From contig NC_081554.1 in assembly GCF_963082655.1 (NCBI RefSeq), positions 98,814,232 through 98,878,231 of the forward strand: a stretch of DNA of 64,000 nucleotides, in the 5' to 3' direction. The DNA comes from Stomoxys calcitrans. Its lineage: Eukaryota > Arthropoda > Insecta > Diptera > Muscidae. Below are positions 11,846 to 24,101 of this stretch, in pieces. Position 1 is the stretch's first letter, and the number at the start of each line of letters is the position of its first letter. The position numbers were made by a program, and so were the translations under genes. The notes under the pieces were generated by a model that saw nothing but the letters and a program-made list of their open reading frames with translations, was not told the origin of the DNA and did no database searches.

Positions 11846-13340
11846 GATACATTCATACGGCGCATTTTTCAACCGAAGTAAACGGTGCCCGATCCAAATA
11901 TACCCAAACTCTTATATATATATTCTTATTTATGTAGGTGGCTTGTGATTGTAAACAGTATAAATCTGTTCAAATACAGCTTCAACAGGAACTAAAACCA
12001 AAATATTCGAGGGCAGCTATATAAATTGCCGACCTATCAAAAATGATTTATTATTCTTCAATGTATCCTCAAGGATAAAATTAGGAATTTTTCTGTATTT
12101 CTCAACAAAGCATTTTAGCCTTATTTACCTTTGTTGTTAGTTTTTTTCACTTTTCCACGCTGATCATATTTAGATCATTATTTCTAGGTTAAACAACGTG
12201 TTTAACTTCGTCCCATCGAAGGGGGAAATTAAAAAATAATACTAAAAAATAAACAAAATAATATTTATTATAAACCTAATTTTTATTTGCGTGGCAGACG
12301 GATGTGCGCAAAAATCAGATGAACAATGGAAAGCTGTATACTTGACAAGATCAAATGACAAGTCGCGTTGTTGCCATCAAATTTAATTAAGCCTAGTTGT
12401 ATTTACTTCTGTAGATGGCGCTGTAGATGTAGTGTTGTTGAAGAGCAGTTGATGTCGCTTCAACACAACGAAAAAAGAACTGCCATCTGTGTGTCAGATC
12501 CGGCTGATTTGTTTTTCCCTCGTATTTATCTGATCGGATACATTTAACTTACGGGTTGTTTTATTAGGCAAGCATGTGGATTCGCTATCTTCTGGATATA
12601 TAAAATGCACTTCCCGCTTAACGCATAGCACTTTTACGTTGAACAACACTATGAGTACTCTGAAAAAAATTAAACATATATTCCCAAAACAAACAAAAAA
12701 TACATTTCGCTTACGGCCAATTTCTTATCAAATTCTACATTCTAGAAAGATTTTTTCATTAAATGATGAAACTATATTCGCTTTTGGAAAATTTTCACTA
12801 TTACTTTTTTAAGATAATAGATTTTGACGATTTCATCTAGTAGGACATTCCCTCATTACTTATGAAAAATTTTCATAAAAGTTTAAAGCTTTCATTCAGA
12901 TTTTTGTAGTGTTTCAAAAAAGTAACCGTGAAAAACACACAAACGAATAATGTACCAGCCTTTACTAAATAAAGTATGTTTTTCATCTTTTATTGGGATT
13001 CAGTGAGTGATGATAAATGGACGGTAATACGGCAAGTCGTTTAGTAAGCATGATCCCCATATATAACAAAACGAGAAAATTCTAATTTTTGGTAAATATA
13101 ACAAACTTATCGTTAAATTAAGATCTTAACTCTTCCCATATATGACCCGATTTAGATAAACTACTGGTAATGCTTTTTGTGTAAACACCGACTTACGAAT
13201 CTTGAGTAATCTGGGAATGGCTTCTGCTAAAAAATTTTAACATATTAAAGGTGTTTTATTTACCCATAAAGGACATTTTCTCGCTTAGCTTGTTCCCGCT
13301 TGATATCGCCGTTTATTGAAACATATGGTGTCATGTCATC
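11846..13340. other. Non-coding, no gene recognised
   Basis: AT-rich. Contains a 78-codon frame (12576-12812) with no recognisable motif; probably chance. Confidence 0.45.
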
Positions 13341-13360
13341 GGTTAATATTGCGGCTATTT

Positions 13361-14438
13361 TTATACCCTGCACCATAGGATGGGGGGTATACTAATTTCG
13401 TCATTCTGTTTGTAACTACTCGAAATATTCGTCTGAGACCCCATAAAGTATATGTATTCTTGATCGTCGTGAAATTTTATGTCGATCTAGCCATGTCCGT
13501 CCGTCTGTCTGTCGAAAGCACGCTAACTTCCGAAGGAGTAAAGCTAGCCGCTTGAAATGTTGCACAAATACTTCTTTTTAGTGTAGGTCGGTTGGTATTG
13601 TAAATGGGCCCTATCGGTCCATGTTTTGATATAGCTGCCATATAAACCGATCTTGGGTCTTGACTTCTTGAGCCTCTAGAGTGCGCAATTCTTATCCGAT
13701 TGGGATGAAATTTACCACAACGTGTTTTGTTATGATATCCAACAACTGTGCCAAGTATGGTTCAAATCGGTTTATAACCTGATATAGCTGCCATATAAAC
13801 CGATCTTGGGTCTTGACTTCTTGAGCCTCTAGAGTGCGCAATTCTTATCCGATTTGAATGAATTTTGACACGTAGAATTTTGTTATGATATCCAAGTATG
13901 CCAAGTATGGTTCAAATCGGTTCATTACCTGATATAGCTAAACAGATCTGGGGACTTGACTTCTTGAGCTTCTAGAGGGCGCAATTCTTATCCGATTAGA
14001 ATGAAATTTTGCACGACGTGTTTTGTTATGATATCCAACAACTGTGCCAAGTATGGTTCAAATCGGTTCATAACCTGATATAGCTAAACAGATCTTGGGT
14101 CTTGACTTCTTGAGCCTCTAGAGTGCGCAATTCTTATCCGATTTGGCTGAAATTTTGTACGACGTATTTTATTCTTACTTTCAACAACTGTGTCAAATAA
14201 GGTTCAAATCGGTTCATAACCTGACATTGCTGCTATATAAACCGATCTGGTATCTTGACTTCTTGAGCCTCTAGAGGTCGCAATTATTATCCGATTTGCC
14301 TGAAATTTTGCATGACTTATTCTATTCTTACTTGTTTTGCCCAAGAAGATATGCTTGGAAAGAACTCGACAAATGCGCTCCATGGTGGAGGGTATATAAG
14401 ATTCGGCCCGGCCGAACTTACCACGCTTTTACTAGTTT
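13361..14438 (+). mobile_element. Full-length DINE-1/Helentron-like element
   Basis: Complete copy. It has a 5' TATACCCTGCACCATAGG, ATTTCGTCATTCTGTTTGTA, CCCATAAAGTATATG and core GTCGATCTAGCCATGTCCG, then CGTCTGTCTGTCGAAAGC. About five internal repeats follow at intervals of about 143-153 bp (marker blocks at 13651, 13804, 13947, 14093, 14246). The 3' end has hairpin TTCGGCCCGGCCGAA and CTTTTACTAGTTTTT. It is inserted in a T-rich site within a local 166-bp repeat, and an uninterrupted version of that site is present at about 14583. No coding sequence; would depend on a Rep-helicase supplied elsewhere. Confidence 0.88.
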
Positions 14439-15877
14439 TTTATAGATCTGTATGACAGGGGCGTAGGTGATTTACACGGCATTTGGTATGTAATCTGAGA
14501 GTCTCAGCTAAATTCAAAATCGGTTCAAATTTGGCCAAATAAAAGTCTTATAGGGGCTCAAGGGTCAATAGGGGCTCAAGAGTTAATATTGCGGCTATTT
14601 TGTTTTTATAGATCTGTATGACAGTGGCGTAGGTGATTTACACGGAATTTGGTATGTAATCTGAGAGTCTCAGCTAAATTCAAAATCGGTTCAAATTAGG
14701 CAAAAAAAAAAGTCTTAAAGGGGCTCAAGAGTTAAATCGGTGATTCGGTTGAGTGTTGGAGCTATCGGTGATTCGGTTGAGTGTTTGATCATAAAAATTC
14801 GGACTTTACCTATCAGCGCTGTGCCCTGTTCCTTGATAGAATGTTCATGGGAAATTAAATAGTTTAGTAGAGTGGTGTCAGATTCACGATTAAGCTAAAT
14901 GATAAAGGAGTTCACCAACATTAACAGGGAACTACCACTGAAATTTTGCACGACGTGTTTTGTTATGATATCCAACAACTGTGCCAAGTATGGTTCAAAT
15001 CGGTTCATAACCTGATATAGCTAAACAGATCTTGGGTCTTGACTTCTTGAGCCTCTAGAGTGCGCAATTCTTATCCGATTTGGCTGAAATTTTGTACGAC
15101 GTATTTTATTCTTACTTTCAACAACTGTGTCAAATAAGGTTCAAATCGGTTCATAACCTGACATTGCTGCTATATAAACCGATCTGGTATCTTGACTTCT
15201 TGACTCTAGAGGTCGCAATTATTATCCGATTTGCCTGAAATTTTGCATGACTTATTCTATTCTTACTTGTTTTGCCTAAGAAGATATGCTTGGAAAGAAC
15301 TCGACAAATGAGCTCCATGGTGTAGGGTATATAAGATTCGGCCCGGCCGAACTTACCACGCTTTTACTAGTTTTTTATAGATCTGTATGACAGGGGCGTA
15401 GGTGATTTACACGGCATTTGGCATGTAATCTGAGAGTCTCAGCTAAATTCAAAATCGGTTCAAATTTGGCCAAATAAAAGTCTTATAGGGGCTCAAGGGT
15501 CAATAGGGGCTCAAGAGTTAATATTGCGGCTATTTTGTTTTTATAGATCTGTATGACAGTGGCGTAGGTGATTTACACGGAATTTGGTATGTAATCTGAG
15601 AGTCTCAGCTAAATTCAAAATCGGTTCAAATTAGGCAAAAAAAAAAGTCTTAAAGGGGCTCAAGAGTTAAATCGGTGATTCGGTTGAGTGTTGGAGCTAT
15701 CGGTGATTCGGTTGAGTGTTTGATCATAAAAATTCGGACTTTACCTATCAGCGCTGTGCCCTGTTCCTTGATAGAATGTTCATGGGAAATTAAATAGTTT
15801 AGTAGAGTGGTGTCAGATTCACGATTAAGCTAAATGATAAAGGAGTTCACCAACATTAAGAGGGAACTACCACTGCT
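14004..15877 (+). repeat. Tandem duplication of ~936 bp, nearly identical copies
   Basis: Sequence from 14004 (AAATTTTGCACGACGTG) to 14940 is repeated from 14941 to about 15877. The offset is 937 bp at the start and 935 bp at the end, because of a 2-bp deletion in a GAGCCTCTAGAG block. Each copy holds the 3' part of the DINE, the 166-bp repeats and a SINE tail. Near-identity implies a recent event. Confidence 0.85.
14441..14772 (+). repeat. Two tandem copies of a ~166-bp repeat
   Basis: TATAGATCTGTATGACAG starts units at 14441 and 14607, each followed by GCGTAGGTGATTTACACGG and GTATGTAATCTGAGAGTCTC. The left half-unit (TTAATATTGCGGCTATTTT) lies at 13343, before the DINE, so the DINE split a pre-existing tandem array. 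Confidence 0.75.
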
Positions 15878-15975
15878 GAAAAAATTGTTTAATAATGTTT
15901 TCTCCAGGATTCGAAACCAGGAGCTCAAAGTTATAAGCGGTCTTGCTAAACTTTGCGCTACGGTGGGGGCATTAT
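15831..15975 (-). mobile_element. SINE fragment, minus strand
   Basis: The head complement CCAGGATTCGAAACCAGG and GCTAAACTTTGCGCTACGG (about 15904-15966) follows body blocks shared with the truncated copy at 14893-14940. A separate plus-strand tail piece (CTGTTCCTTGATAGAATGTT) precedes it at about 15762 and 14828. Annotated on the basis of the head. Confidence 0.6.
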
Positions 15976-16109
15976 TGCCTATTAAATAAAAAGTGATTTC
16001 AGCCATGTAAAAATTCTCTTTGAAGAGGTGCCGCCCAACGACACTATGTTTATCTAGACCGTATTTGGTTTTGGTTTTAGGTGGTATTCTACGTTTCAGT
16101 CCAGTACAT

Positions 16110-16345
16110 TCATTCCTGTACCAAATTTGGTAAGAATTGAGGCTTTTAGGAAGCAAAGTCGGCGCAAATATGGGAGTTATATTGAAATATAAACTGATTT
16201 CATCTATATACAACCCCAACGACATACATTAATAAGAAATATCTGTGCTAAGATAAAGCGGATATCTTTATTCGTTCGTTAGATATCGTCATTTTGAGAT
16301 ATGGGTGACCATAGTTAGATCGACTTAAAATGTTTACTTTAATAA
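16110..16345 (-). mobile_element. DINE remnant (5' half)
   Basis: Ordered minus-strand DINE blocks: ACAACCCCAACGACATACATT, AAATATCTGTGC, AGTTAGATCGACTTAAAATG. The 131-codon minus frame at 15830-16225 runs through SINE and DINE DNA and is an artefact. Confidence 0.5.
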
Positions 16346-17459
16346 TGCTTTAAATATGAAGTAAAGGAATATTATTTAAGTATAGTTAACTCAACGCTCG
16401 CTTGATGCATTACAGATCTCCAAAATTGTTAATTTCCTTAAAGTGGGAAAGCTATTGGAATTGTTTGAACAAACAGAGTTTTGCTAAACAGTGTCATTAA
16501 AATTCTTAAGGCAATAAAAGAAGCTAACATTTGTAGTTGCTCAATTTGCAAGGTATCGGGGGGAAGAGTAAACAATTGAAATATAAATTGTGACAATTGA
16601 AATATAAATTGAGACGAGACGAGACAGCAAACAATAACCCAACATTTTAAAGTGGATAACATAGGCAATGCCGTCCCACATAATTTGCAAATTCAATTTT
16701 CCTGTTGGCTTCTAGGTAGCTAATTGGCAAGCAATTTTCCACAGTGTAGCTTTATTTGGTGTTCATAAGAAAATATATTCCAAAGATAAAACCAAATGAG
16801 GTAAAAAAACAAACACGACAACAATCCCATATAGAGAAACTACTTCTTGGAAGCCAGGCTGGTTCTGCATATGTTTTTGTCGCTAGCTGTTGGCGACGCC
16901 AAAGCCATCACCGTTGCCGCTGCTATGGGTATCATTTTGTTGAACTGGTGAAGCCTTCCAAGCGCAAACATAAAACTCTGAGCATTCGCGTATACAGGCA
17001 CAACTGGAATTAAACCCTGGCAATCCCGTATCCATGCATCTAACCAACCAACAAGCACGACAATGGCCAAACTCATGTTGTACAACAACGCTTTGGTAAT
17101 ATCGGGAGAGTTGGCTGGTGTTTGGTAAACAAGACCTAAATTGCTTACCTCGGCTCAAGCTGCTGGCCACCGCTGCCGCTACGACAGCATAGCATCGGCA
17201 GTGCTTGGGAGACAGAGGACGACATGTTTCTTACCTGAGCTCTACCAACTACCATGTTCTTGACTTTTCAGCGTTGTCTTAAGATTGGGCCAGCAGAAGA
17301 AACGGCCAAGACAAAAACAAGAATAACAAATTGTTATTCCCCTATCCACTACCGTGACCTGTCCCTAACCCTTGTTCATTCCTACATGTGTGATGTGCGT
17401 TTGTGTGTATGTCGATGTCTGTCTTACTAAAACATATCGCTTTTTCCTATTCCTTTTAG
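16346..17459. other. Non-coding or intronic; less AT-rich block at 16840-17230
   Basis: 16572-16612 holds two copies of CAATTGAAATATAAATTG. The block at 16840-17230 is less AT-rich and has overlapping frames on the minus strand (95 and 82 codons). One is hydrophobic, but there is no domain I recognise. It could be an exon or old regulatory DNA; unresolved. The segment ends in a polypyrimidine tract. Confidence 0.35.
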
Positions 17460-18469
17460 ATTATAAAAGTTCTTGCATACATCCGAGGCGAGTGTATGTG
17501 TAAGCAAAGAAATACAATAAGAAAGTCAATAGCAAAAGAGAATCAAGAAAACAAACTGCAGCCAAGAGGCAAAGCAACAAGTCAACAACTTTAAGACCAG
17601 TTTAAACAAAGTGAAACGTTGTGCACGTATTTTTGTTCGTCGTCCAAGGGGGGACAAGCCAAAGAGCAAGAAGGGGGTGCTGCAAACACAAGAAGCCAGC
17701 CATTTTGTTTTTTCCTTTGGCTTGCCACAAAAAATCAAGAAAGTGCAAAAGATATCGTCGCAACAGAAGGCGATCGTACCAACTCCAATATTAAGAAAGC
17801 AAACATGACCTAAAAACAGTGAAAAGTGCATTTTAAACTAAGAAAAAGTCCAGAAGAAGTCATCAAACAAGCCAGCAAGATGTCTCCAAAAACTTAGCAT
17901 CCAGTGGCCCCCGCCCCCTACTTTTCTCTGTCCCCAAAACTGGTTCAACCAAAAGGAACTGTGAAACAAACAACAACAAAATTAGTGCAATAATTTAAAG
18001 TTAGTGTTATTCGTAATAAGAAAAAAAAACACATTTGTCCGACAACAACAAATTTGTTCGCCGAAAAATCAAAAACACAAAAAATTGAAAACGAGAAAAA
18101 ACGAAATAGTCATTAAATTACCCCACCTACATTTGCATTATTTCTCTCTCTCTCTCTCTATCAACGTGACGTGATAAAATTAAACAAAGTCATCATTATC
18201 CACAACACATCCATCCATTTAGCATCATAAACGCCGCAGTCTACGTCTTTAGCATCGCTGCTGTTGCAATTGCATTGTCAAACACATTCTCCGCAGCAGC
18301 AGTATTGTCAACAAATCACGGTGACACTTTTGGGAATATCATTTACGGACGCTCTCCCACTCTTTTATTGCTGTCACACTCCCGTGTGTTGTTGGACAAC
18401 ACTTAGGAGGACCATTGGTGCGACCAACCCACAGAATGGCACCAACATCTTGGAAATACTTTTTGATCG
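17460..18469 (+). other. Candidate 5'-UTR exon with splice sites
   Basis: A strong acceptor context (CGCTTTTTCCTATTCCTTTTAG) ends at 17459 and a consensus donor (GATCG/GTGAGTACT) follows 18469. Between them is about 1 kb of A-rich, CAACAA-rich sequence with short upstream ORFs, for example an ATG near 17880 that stops after five codons. This looks like a long fly 5' UTR. A (TC)n tract lies at 18142-18159. The frame opening at 18264 runs through the donor and could be a coding start, but its composition is not convincing. Which gene it belongs to cannot be told from this window. Confidence 0.35.
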
Positions 18470-19218
18470 GTGAGTACTGGGATTTGTAAGAAATTTGTTA
18501 TGACAAACCATTCTACTTGTTGTTGTTATGTTGTGTGGTGTTGCAGCACAATTGATAGCTTCTGCTTCGCTTGTGGTTACTAAGCAGATATGGTTTTTGT
18601 TGCATCGACAATGTATGTACTCAGTGTGGCAGGCCCACCCCTTGCCCATAGGTCCCTCTCGACACCCAATCTAGAATGCCTTGTGCTGTGCGTACGTGAT
18701 TTGCAGTCTCAATTTAAGTTTTACTATGGACAAATAACTGGTCACAGGGAGAGAAATTCAAAGCCTTGCTTTGTTTATCCGTTTATGGTTGTAGTTGTAG
18801 ACATTGGAAAGTTCTTGTTTTTTTGCATTATAAATTTTTGCCTCAATACTACTCTCTTTGTTCGCCAAAGCGGCAATAGTTTTGATTGTGACGATTAGCT
18901 TTTGAAAGCCTTTCGGTGAAGGGGCATAAAATATGACAGAACACTTACTAAGATGACTCATAATCGAGGCCAAGTTACAAGATGCCAATAGTTTAGTAGC
19001 AGCAAAAACAAAACGTAACATAATGGGTCGTTCACATCAAATGATTAGCTTGACAAGGTAAGGAGCTAAAAATGTCTTCCAATTTATTTTGTGCTTTTGG
19101 TTTTAATTAAGGTCAACGGTAAAGGTTGTGCTTCAGAATCGTAATCCCTCTGCGAAAAATTCGTAACCTACGCTCTTGTAGGTATAGTAGTTGTGCAAAA
19201 GATGATATACTATATTAA
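18470..19218. other. Non-coding, presumed intron
   Basis: Follows the candidate donor. A 102-codon plus frame (18590-18898) and a 91-codon minus frame have no recognisable domains. Confidence 0.4.
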
Positions 19219-20045
19219 ACAAGTAAGACCGTGCTAAGTTCGACCGGGCCGAATCTTATATACCCTCCACCATGAATCGCATTTGTCGAGTTCTTTGCGC
19301 AGTATATCTTTTTAGGCAAACAAAGAATAAGGAATAAGGACTGTTATGCTATTGGAGCTATATCAAGTTATAGTCCGATTCGGACCATAAATAAATTGAA
19401 TGCTGAACATTGTAGAAGTCATTGTGTAATATTTCAGTCCATTCGGGTAAGAATTGCGCCTTGTAGTGGCTCGACAAGCAAGAGAGCTGTATCAAGCTAT
19501 AGATCGATTCAGACCATATTGCACACGTAAGTTGAAGGCCATGGGAGAAACCGTTGTACAAAATTTGTGCTACATCGGATGAAAATTGCGCCCTCTAGAT
19601 GCTCAGAAAGTCAAGATCCCAAATCGGTTTATATGGCAGCTATATCAGGTTATATATCGATTTGCGCCATACTCAACACCGTTTTTGAAAGTCATATCAA
19701 AACACCTCACGACAAATTTTAGCCAAATCGGATGATAATTGCGTCCTCTAGCAGATCAAAGATCGGTTTATATGGCACCTATACCAGGTTATGGACTGAT
19801 TTGAACCATACTTCGCACAAATGTTGCAAGTGATACCAAAACACCACATGGAAAATTACAGCACAATCGGACAAGAACTGCGCCTTCGAAAAGCTCAAGA
19901 AGTCAAGACTCAAGATCGGTTTATATGGCAGCTATCTCAAAACATAGACCGATTTGGCCCTTTTACTATTCCAACCGACCTACACACATAAAAAGTATTT
20001 GTGCAAAATTTCAAGCAATTAGCTTTACTCCTTCAAAATTGTTTC
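19219..20045 (-). mobile_element. DINE-1/Helentron-like element, minus strand
   Basis: The 3' terminus is at 19219 (complement ACAAGTAAG), with the hairpin TTCGACCGGGCCGAA at about 19238-19252. Four or so internal repeats follow, running to the 5'-proximal block AGCTTTACTCCTTC near 20020-20035. The 5' end itself is missing. The one base change in the hairpin marks it as diverged. Confidence 0.8.
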
Positions 20046-20159
20046 AGAACCATGCAATGTTGAGCAACCGTAAAATTACACTTCAAAACAATTTTCCGGA
20101 TCTTCTGCAAAAAGTGGCAATGTCAGTATACAAATTTGCACATGAAAATTTCATTTACA

Positions 20160-20338
20160 AACAGCGAGGATACTTCTCTCACTTAAACGGCTTATTAACT
20201 AAAATATCTCCAAATGTGACGCAATTACAAGGAGGGGTAACTATCGCTGACATTTTCTTGATGTTCTGGCCAGGATTTGAAAACAGGCGTTCAGCGTCAA
20301 AGGCGAATATGCTGACCTCCGAGCTACGGTGGCCCCCA
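20160..20338 (-). mobile_element. SINE fragment, minus strand
   Basis: The head complement CCAGGATTTGAAAACAGG, CGTTCAGCGTCAAAGGC and CTGACCTCCGAGCTACGG occupies about 20265-20335, with body blocks from 20160. It abuts the truncated 5' side of the preceding DINE. Confidence 0.65.
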
Positions 20339-20344
20339 ACATCA

Positions 20345-21190
20345 AAAAAGTTAACAAGGCTTTGACATTTTTTGTGAACCTTTTTTTTTCTTAAAAACCC
20401 TTCTTTTGACCCTTTTTATAAAATCTCAACGATAACACTGCTACAACAACTAACCGGCTTTTTCCAAAAAGCGATATAAAGTAGGATCCACATTTGGTCT
20501 CAAACCTGATATCGCTTATGGCAGTACCAAAGTAGATAAAGTCGCTGACATTTCAACTATGATCTGCATTTATTGAAACCTCACTTACGTATTTGAAAGA
20601 GCAAGCAGTAGATTGCCCTCTTCTTGGACACCTCGATTTGTACTGAATTGTTCCAAGAATCTATTCTATATATCACCTTATGATGACTTCCAATGCTTCT
20701 GAAAGATATGGAGGGTGTGCATCAGGTATTGAAAAATCTGTACTATAGCTCCTTTTTAGTACTATTTCGACTAGAGGCGTACCGTGGAACCACATGAAAG
20801 CATCGAATAAACATAAAATAAGTTCTATGAAACTTGTTTCTCTTCACATTTGAGTAGTTCTCACATAAATTTAACCATCACCATAGAATAGAGGTTTTCA
20901 CAATTTTAATCTTTCGATCTAGCTATGATCGTTCGACTGTCGAAATCGTGTCTTACAGTTCGTTGGAGGATTGTTAGGGCGTCATATCGCTTTATTTATC
21001 GACAATTTTTATAAGATTTAACATAAAATCAGTAGTTGTTTTATAAATCTAGAAAGAAGCTTTAATTGGTCAGGTACACATTTTGGCAGAGTGCACTTTT
21101 GGACCAAAAATACCTCTTTGATTTATCTCCATATCCCCAGCATTTCTGTTAATAGATAGTCATTTTGATGTCTAGTAGTGGATGCGGCTA
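20345..21190. other. Non-coding; DINE 5' remnant near 20880-21000
   Basis: Only the blocks ACCATAGAATAGAGG, TCGATCTAGCTATGATCG and GACTGTCGAAATCG mark a decayed plus-strand DINE start. The rest is unassigned. Confidence 0.4.
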
Positions 21191-21199
21191 CATCAAAGA

Positions 21200-21436
21200 C
21201 AGGATTCACTGAATAAGGTTAAGCCAAGCGATCAGCCGATATACTTTTTTTTTAATATTTGGCAGTACTTGGCATTGAGGATGTCAACTTGTTCTCTTTT
21301 TACATTCATTCTTTGTTTACGTTTTCTCCTATATGATGACATTTTCAATCGTCAGATTTGACATCCTTAATGATGTTTATGGGGCCTATCCACTTTGTGT
21401 TTTGCATGTGACCTAACCTTCTATTAGTGAATCCTG
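21200..21436. mobile_element. MITE copy 1, CAGGATTCACT termini, 9-bp TSD
   Basis: The left end CAGGATTCACTGAATAAGG and right end CTTCTATTAGTGAATCCTG are imperfect inverted repeats. CATCAAAGA occurs immediately outside both ends (21191-21199 and 21437-21445), an exact 9-bp target-site duplication. Internal sequence is non-coding. A 9-bp duplication suggests Mutator-like or another 9-bp superfamily; not decided. Confidence 0.8.
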
Positions 21437-22334
21437 CATCAAAGACATCAGTTTCATATTTTATTATTTGTTAAATTTTTAATAACTAATATTAGCCCCG
21501 GCACGGCACGGCAGAACTGCACACAAGTGGTTTGATTAGATAATTAGAGTTTTTCAAAGCTTATTCTTTGTGTCTACAGCCAGAATGTGTGGGCCCAATT
21601 ATTTCATTGGCTTAAGATCTCAGTTTCGTCCAGTGGCATTGCATCCCTATTGCACTGTATGGCATATTCGTCGTTTGCAACGAACTTTACTGTCAAACAA
21701 TTTCAAAATAAAAGTATATAGCATTCTTCCCAACTTCCAAAAAATGTGTAGGGCATGATCCCACCGATGGACAATATCATCTGAAACTCCTCTAGTACAT
21801 GATTTGTCTATTTTTTTATATTCTTAAAAATTTGATTGAGTTTTATGGATCTGCTTAGAAAAGCATGTCCATTCGTACCATTTGCAACACTTGCAAACAA
21901 TTTTTGGCTCAGATGATGATCACCATATGCCACTGTGAACATTTGATTCCTATATTTAAGATAAGGCTCCCATGTACCGAAATTCCGGTTTGATAAACTT
22001 ATGATCACAGAACACTCAACGTTCTTCTGTTTGAAAAAAATAAGTCTATCGTTAAATTGGCAGCAAATTTGAATGGCTTTCGCTGTGTTTTATTTTATTC
22101 CTATACAGTGCAAATCAAAAGTTCTGGATAGAATTTCAGTGCAAGGTTGTACTGGATTGTTATCGATATCATGCGATAACGCATAATAGTAGTACTAAAA
22201 CAAAAACACAGTCATGATCGGTTAGAATTATGGCATTTATTTATATATGCTTCAATATAAACTTAGCTCCACATAGGAGAGTTATTGATTCTCACTAGTC
22301 CTTTAAAAGTTCCTTAGAGTTTAGTGCGTACGAT

Positions 22335-22575
22335 CTGGATTCACTGAATAAGGTTAAGCCAGGCGATCAGCCGATATACATTTTTTTTTTTAATTTTTGG
22401 CAGTACTTGGCATTGAGGATGTCAACTTGTTCTCATTTTATATTCATTATTTGTTTACCTTTTCTCCTATTTGATGACATTTTCGATCGGCAAATTTGAC
22501 ATCCTTAATGATGTTCATGGGGCCTATCCACTTTATGTTTTCGCAAGTGACCTAGTCTTCTGTTAGTGAATCCTG
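22335..22575. mobile_element. MITE copy 2, same family as 21200
   Basis: Co-linear with copy 1 over its whole length (AATAAGGTTAAGCCA, TTTGGCAGTACTTGGCATTG, GGGGCCTATCCACTTT). The left terminus has one change (CTGGATTCAC). Flanks are GCGTACGAT (22326-22334) and GTGTACGAT (22576-22584), a 9-bp duplication with one mismatch. Confidence 0.78.
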
Positions 22576-22584
22576 GTGTACGAT

Positions 22585-23933
22585 GTTGTCTTTACTATAT
22601 TGCATTCATACAGTTGCTGGCATGTTAGAGTTTCCGCGAAACATTTATTCAAATAATAAATTTATTCATACAAGTTTTCCATGTTGATTTACCGATAAAT
22701 TAGTGTGCACATCTAAAGCAGAAACAATTCTTTACGCTTCAGACATTTAAAATATTTTTAGTACAAATATTGAAATGCTATTACATTTGATCGAAAAAAT
22801 TTCTTTTTGATTACTTTTGGCCAGGCATTGTTTATTTAATGTACATTGAGGATGAATGTGAGTCCCAAAAACAACCAACGAATAAAGATTTCTTAACACA
22901 CGATTTCAAACTGAATGGAAGGCAGATTGAGATTTGAAATGCTTATTTTATATTTTTGTGAATGTATGTGTGGATGTTCTTTCTATACTCCACACAAATA
23001 AATTTGAATATCTTAATTTGGATTACCTGCATAGATGAAGTAGATTTCCCGAATTTCTCAAGTTGTTTAAACAATTCCAAACTTGAAGAAAATTGCCTGT
23101 GCCACTGGTGTAAATAGGAATTTTTGAGTTTCCCATAGAAATGGGGGGAAAGCTTAACTTTGTTCGGTTTTAAGTGAGGAGGCTTTTGTTGTTATTATTG
23201 GCCAAGTACAAAGAATTCAGAGACATTAAAGACCGCCCACAAAATTTTTAAATTAATTTTGAGTTTTTTTTTTAAATTGAAGATTATTAACAATAAAAGT
23301 ACATAGAGTTACGGAATAAGAATAACAGACACATGAGCCTCAAAGCCTATTTTGTTTCAACCAAATACATCATAAATAATAAATAATATGTAACAACCTA
23401 TTAACATGACATTTCTTGCGAATCCATTAAATCCTTGAGCACAACAAAGCCCAACTCGTACGCCCAAAGTGCGTGCTAGGCGCTTGCCGTCGTCCTTCCA
23501 GGATCCTAGATGAATGGCTGAGCGGTTGGCTGGTTGGTTGCTTGGTTGCTTGGTAAGATGTATGATACTCCCTTGAAAAGACAAAGCTGGCGTCGAAATA
23601 AATTGAGGTACTGTGTTACAATAAAAATCATTTTAAAATATGCAAAATAAATTATAACTGAAATGGAACACATACTACTGAACACAGCAATCAGCCAAAC
23701 TCATACAGACGCATACATTCAGGCGACTTTGCAACGTCTTCGGCTCTGATACGCACGTCTTTGATTTTTGCATAATTCATGCAGAATAGACAAAGCAGAT
23801 GAAAAATAACAAACGAATGTAAGGAAAACAGCAGCACAAAGGACCTGAGCCATACTGATGGTTCTAATGACGACGATGATGATGATGATGATGGTACTGC
23901 TTATAACACCAACTGCAGGCGGACAGTGGCGCT
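22585..23933. other. Non-coding, no gene recognised
   Basis: AT-rich with a (GAT)n microsatellite at about 23868-23894. A 75-codon minus frame at 23357 has no support as a gene. Confidence 0.45.
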
Positions 23934-23952
23934 ATTTTTATACCCTTCACCA

Positions 23953-24101
23953 TACACAGAAAAAAATAAAAATCGATTTCAAGCAGGAATTTAATTGATC
24001 CAATTAATTTAAACTGCTTCAATCACGAAAATGATAATATCAATCACAGGTTTTGAAAATTGTGTTTAAAAAAGTTTTCAATTAAAAATTAATTTCAATT
24101 A
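23953..24101. mobile_element. AT-rich MITE, second copy, truncated
   Basis: Starts TACACAGAAAAAAATAAAAA, as at 1547. It carries CAATCACGAAAATGATAATA and AATTAATTTCAATT, and stops where a DINE 3' end begins. Just before it, 23936-23952 is a DINE 5' start (TTTTTATACCCTTCACCAT), so the MITE sits between two DINE ends. Confidence 0.6.

Noticed and set aside
15830..16225. 131-codon minus frame
   Set aside because: Crosses a SINE and a DINE remnant; composite of repeat DNA.
16840..17170. Membrane protein exon on the minus strand
   Set aside because: Hydrophobic frame overlaps another open frame, has no recognisable family and no clear splice sites; left as unresolved.
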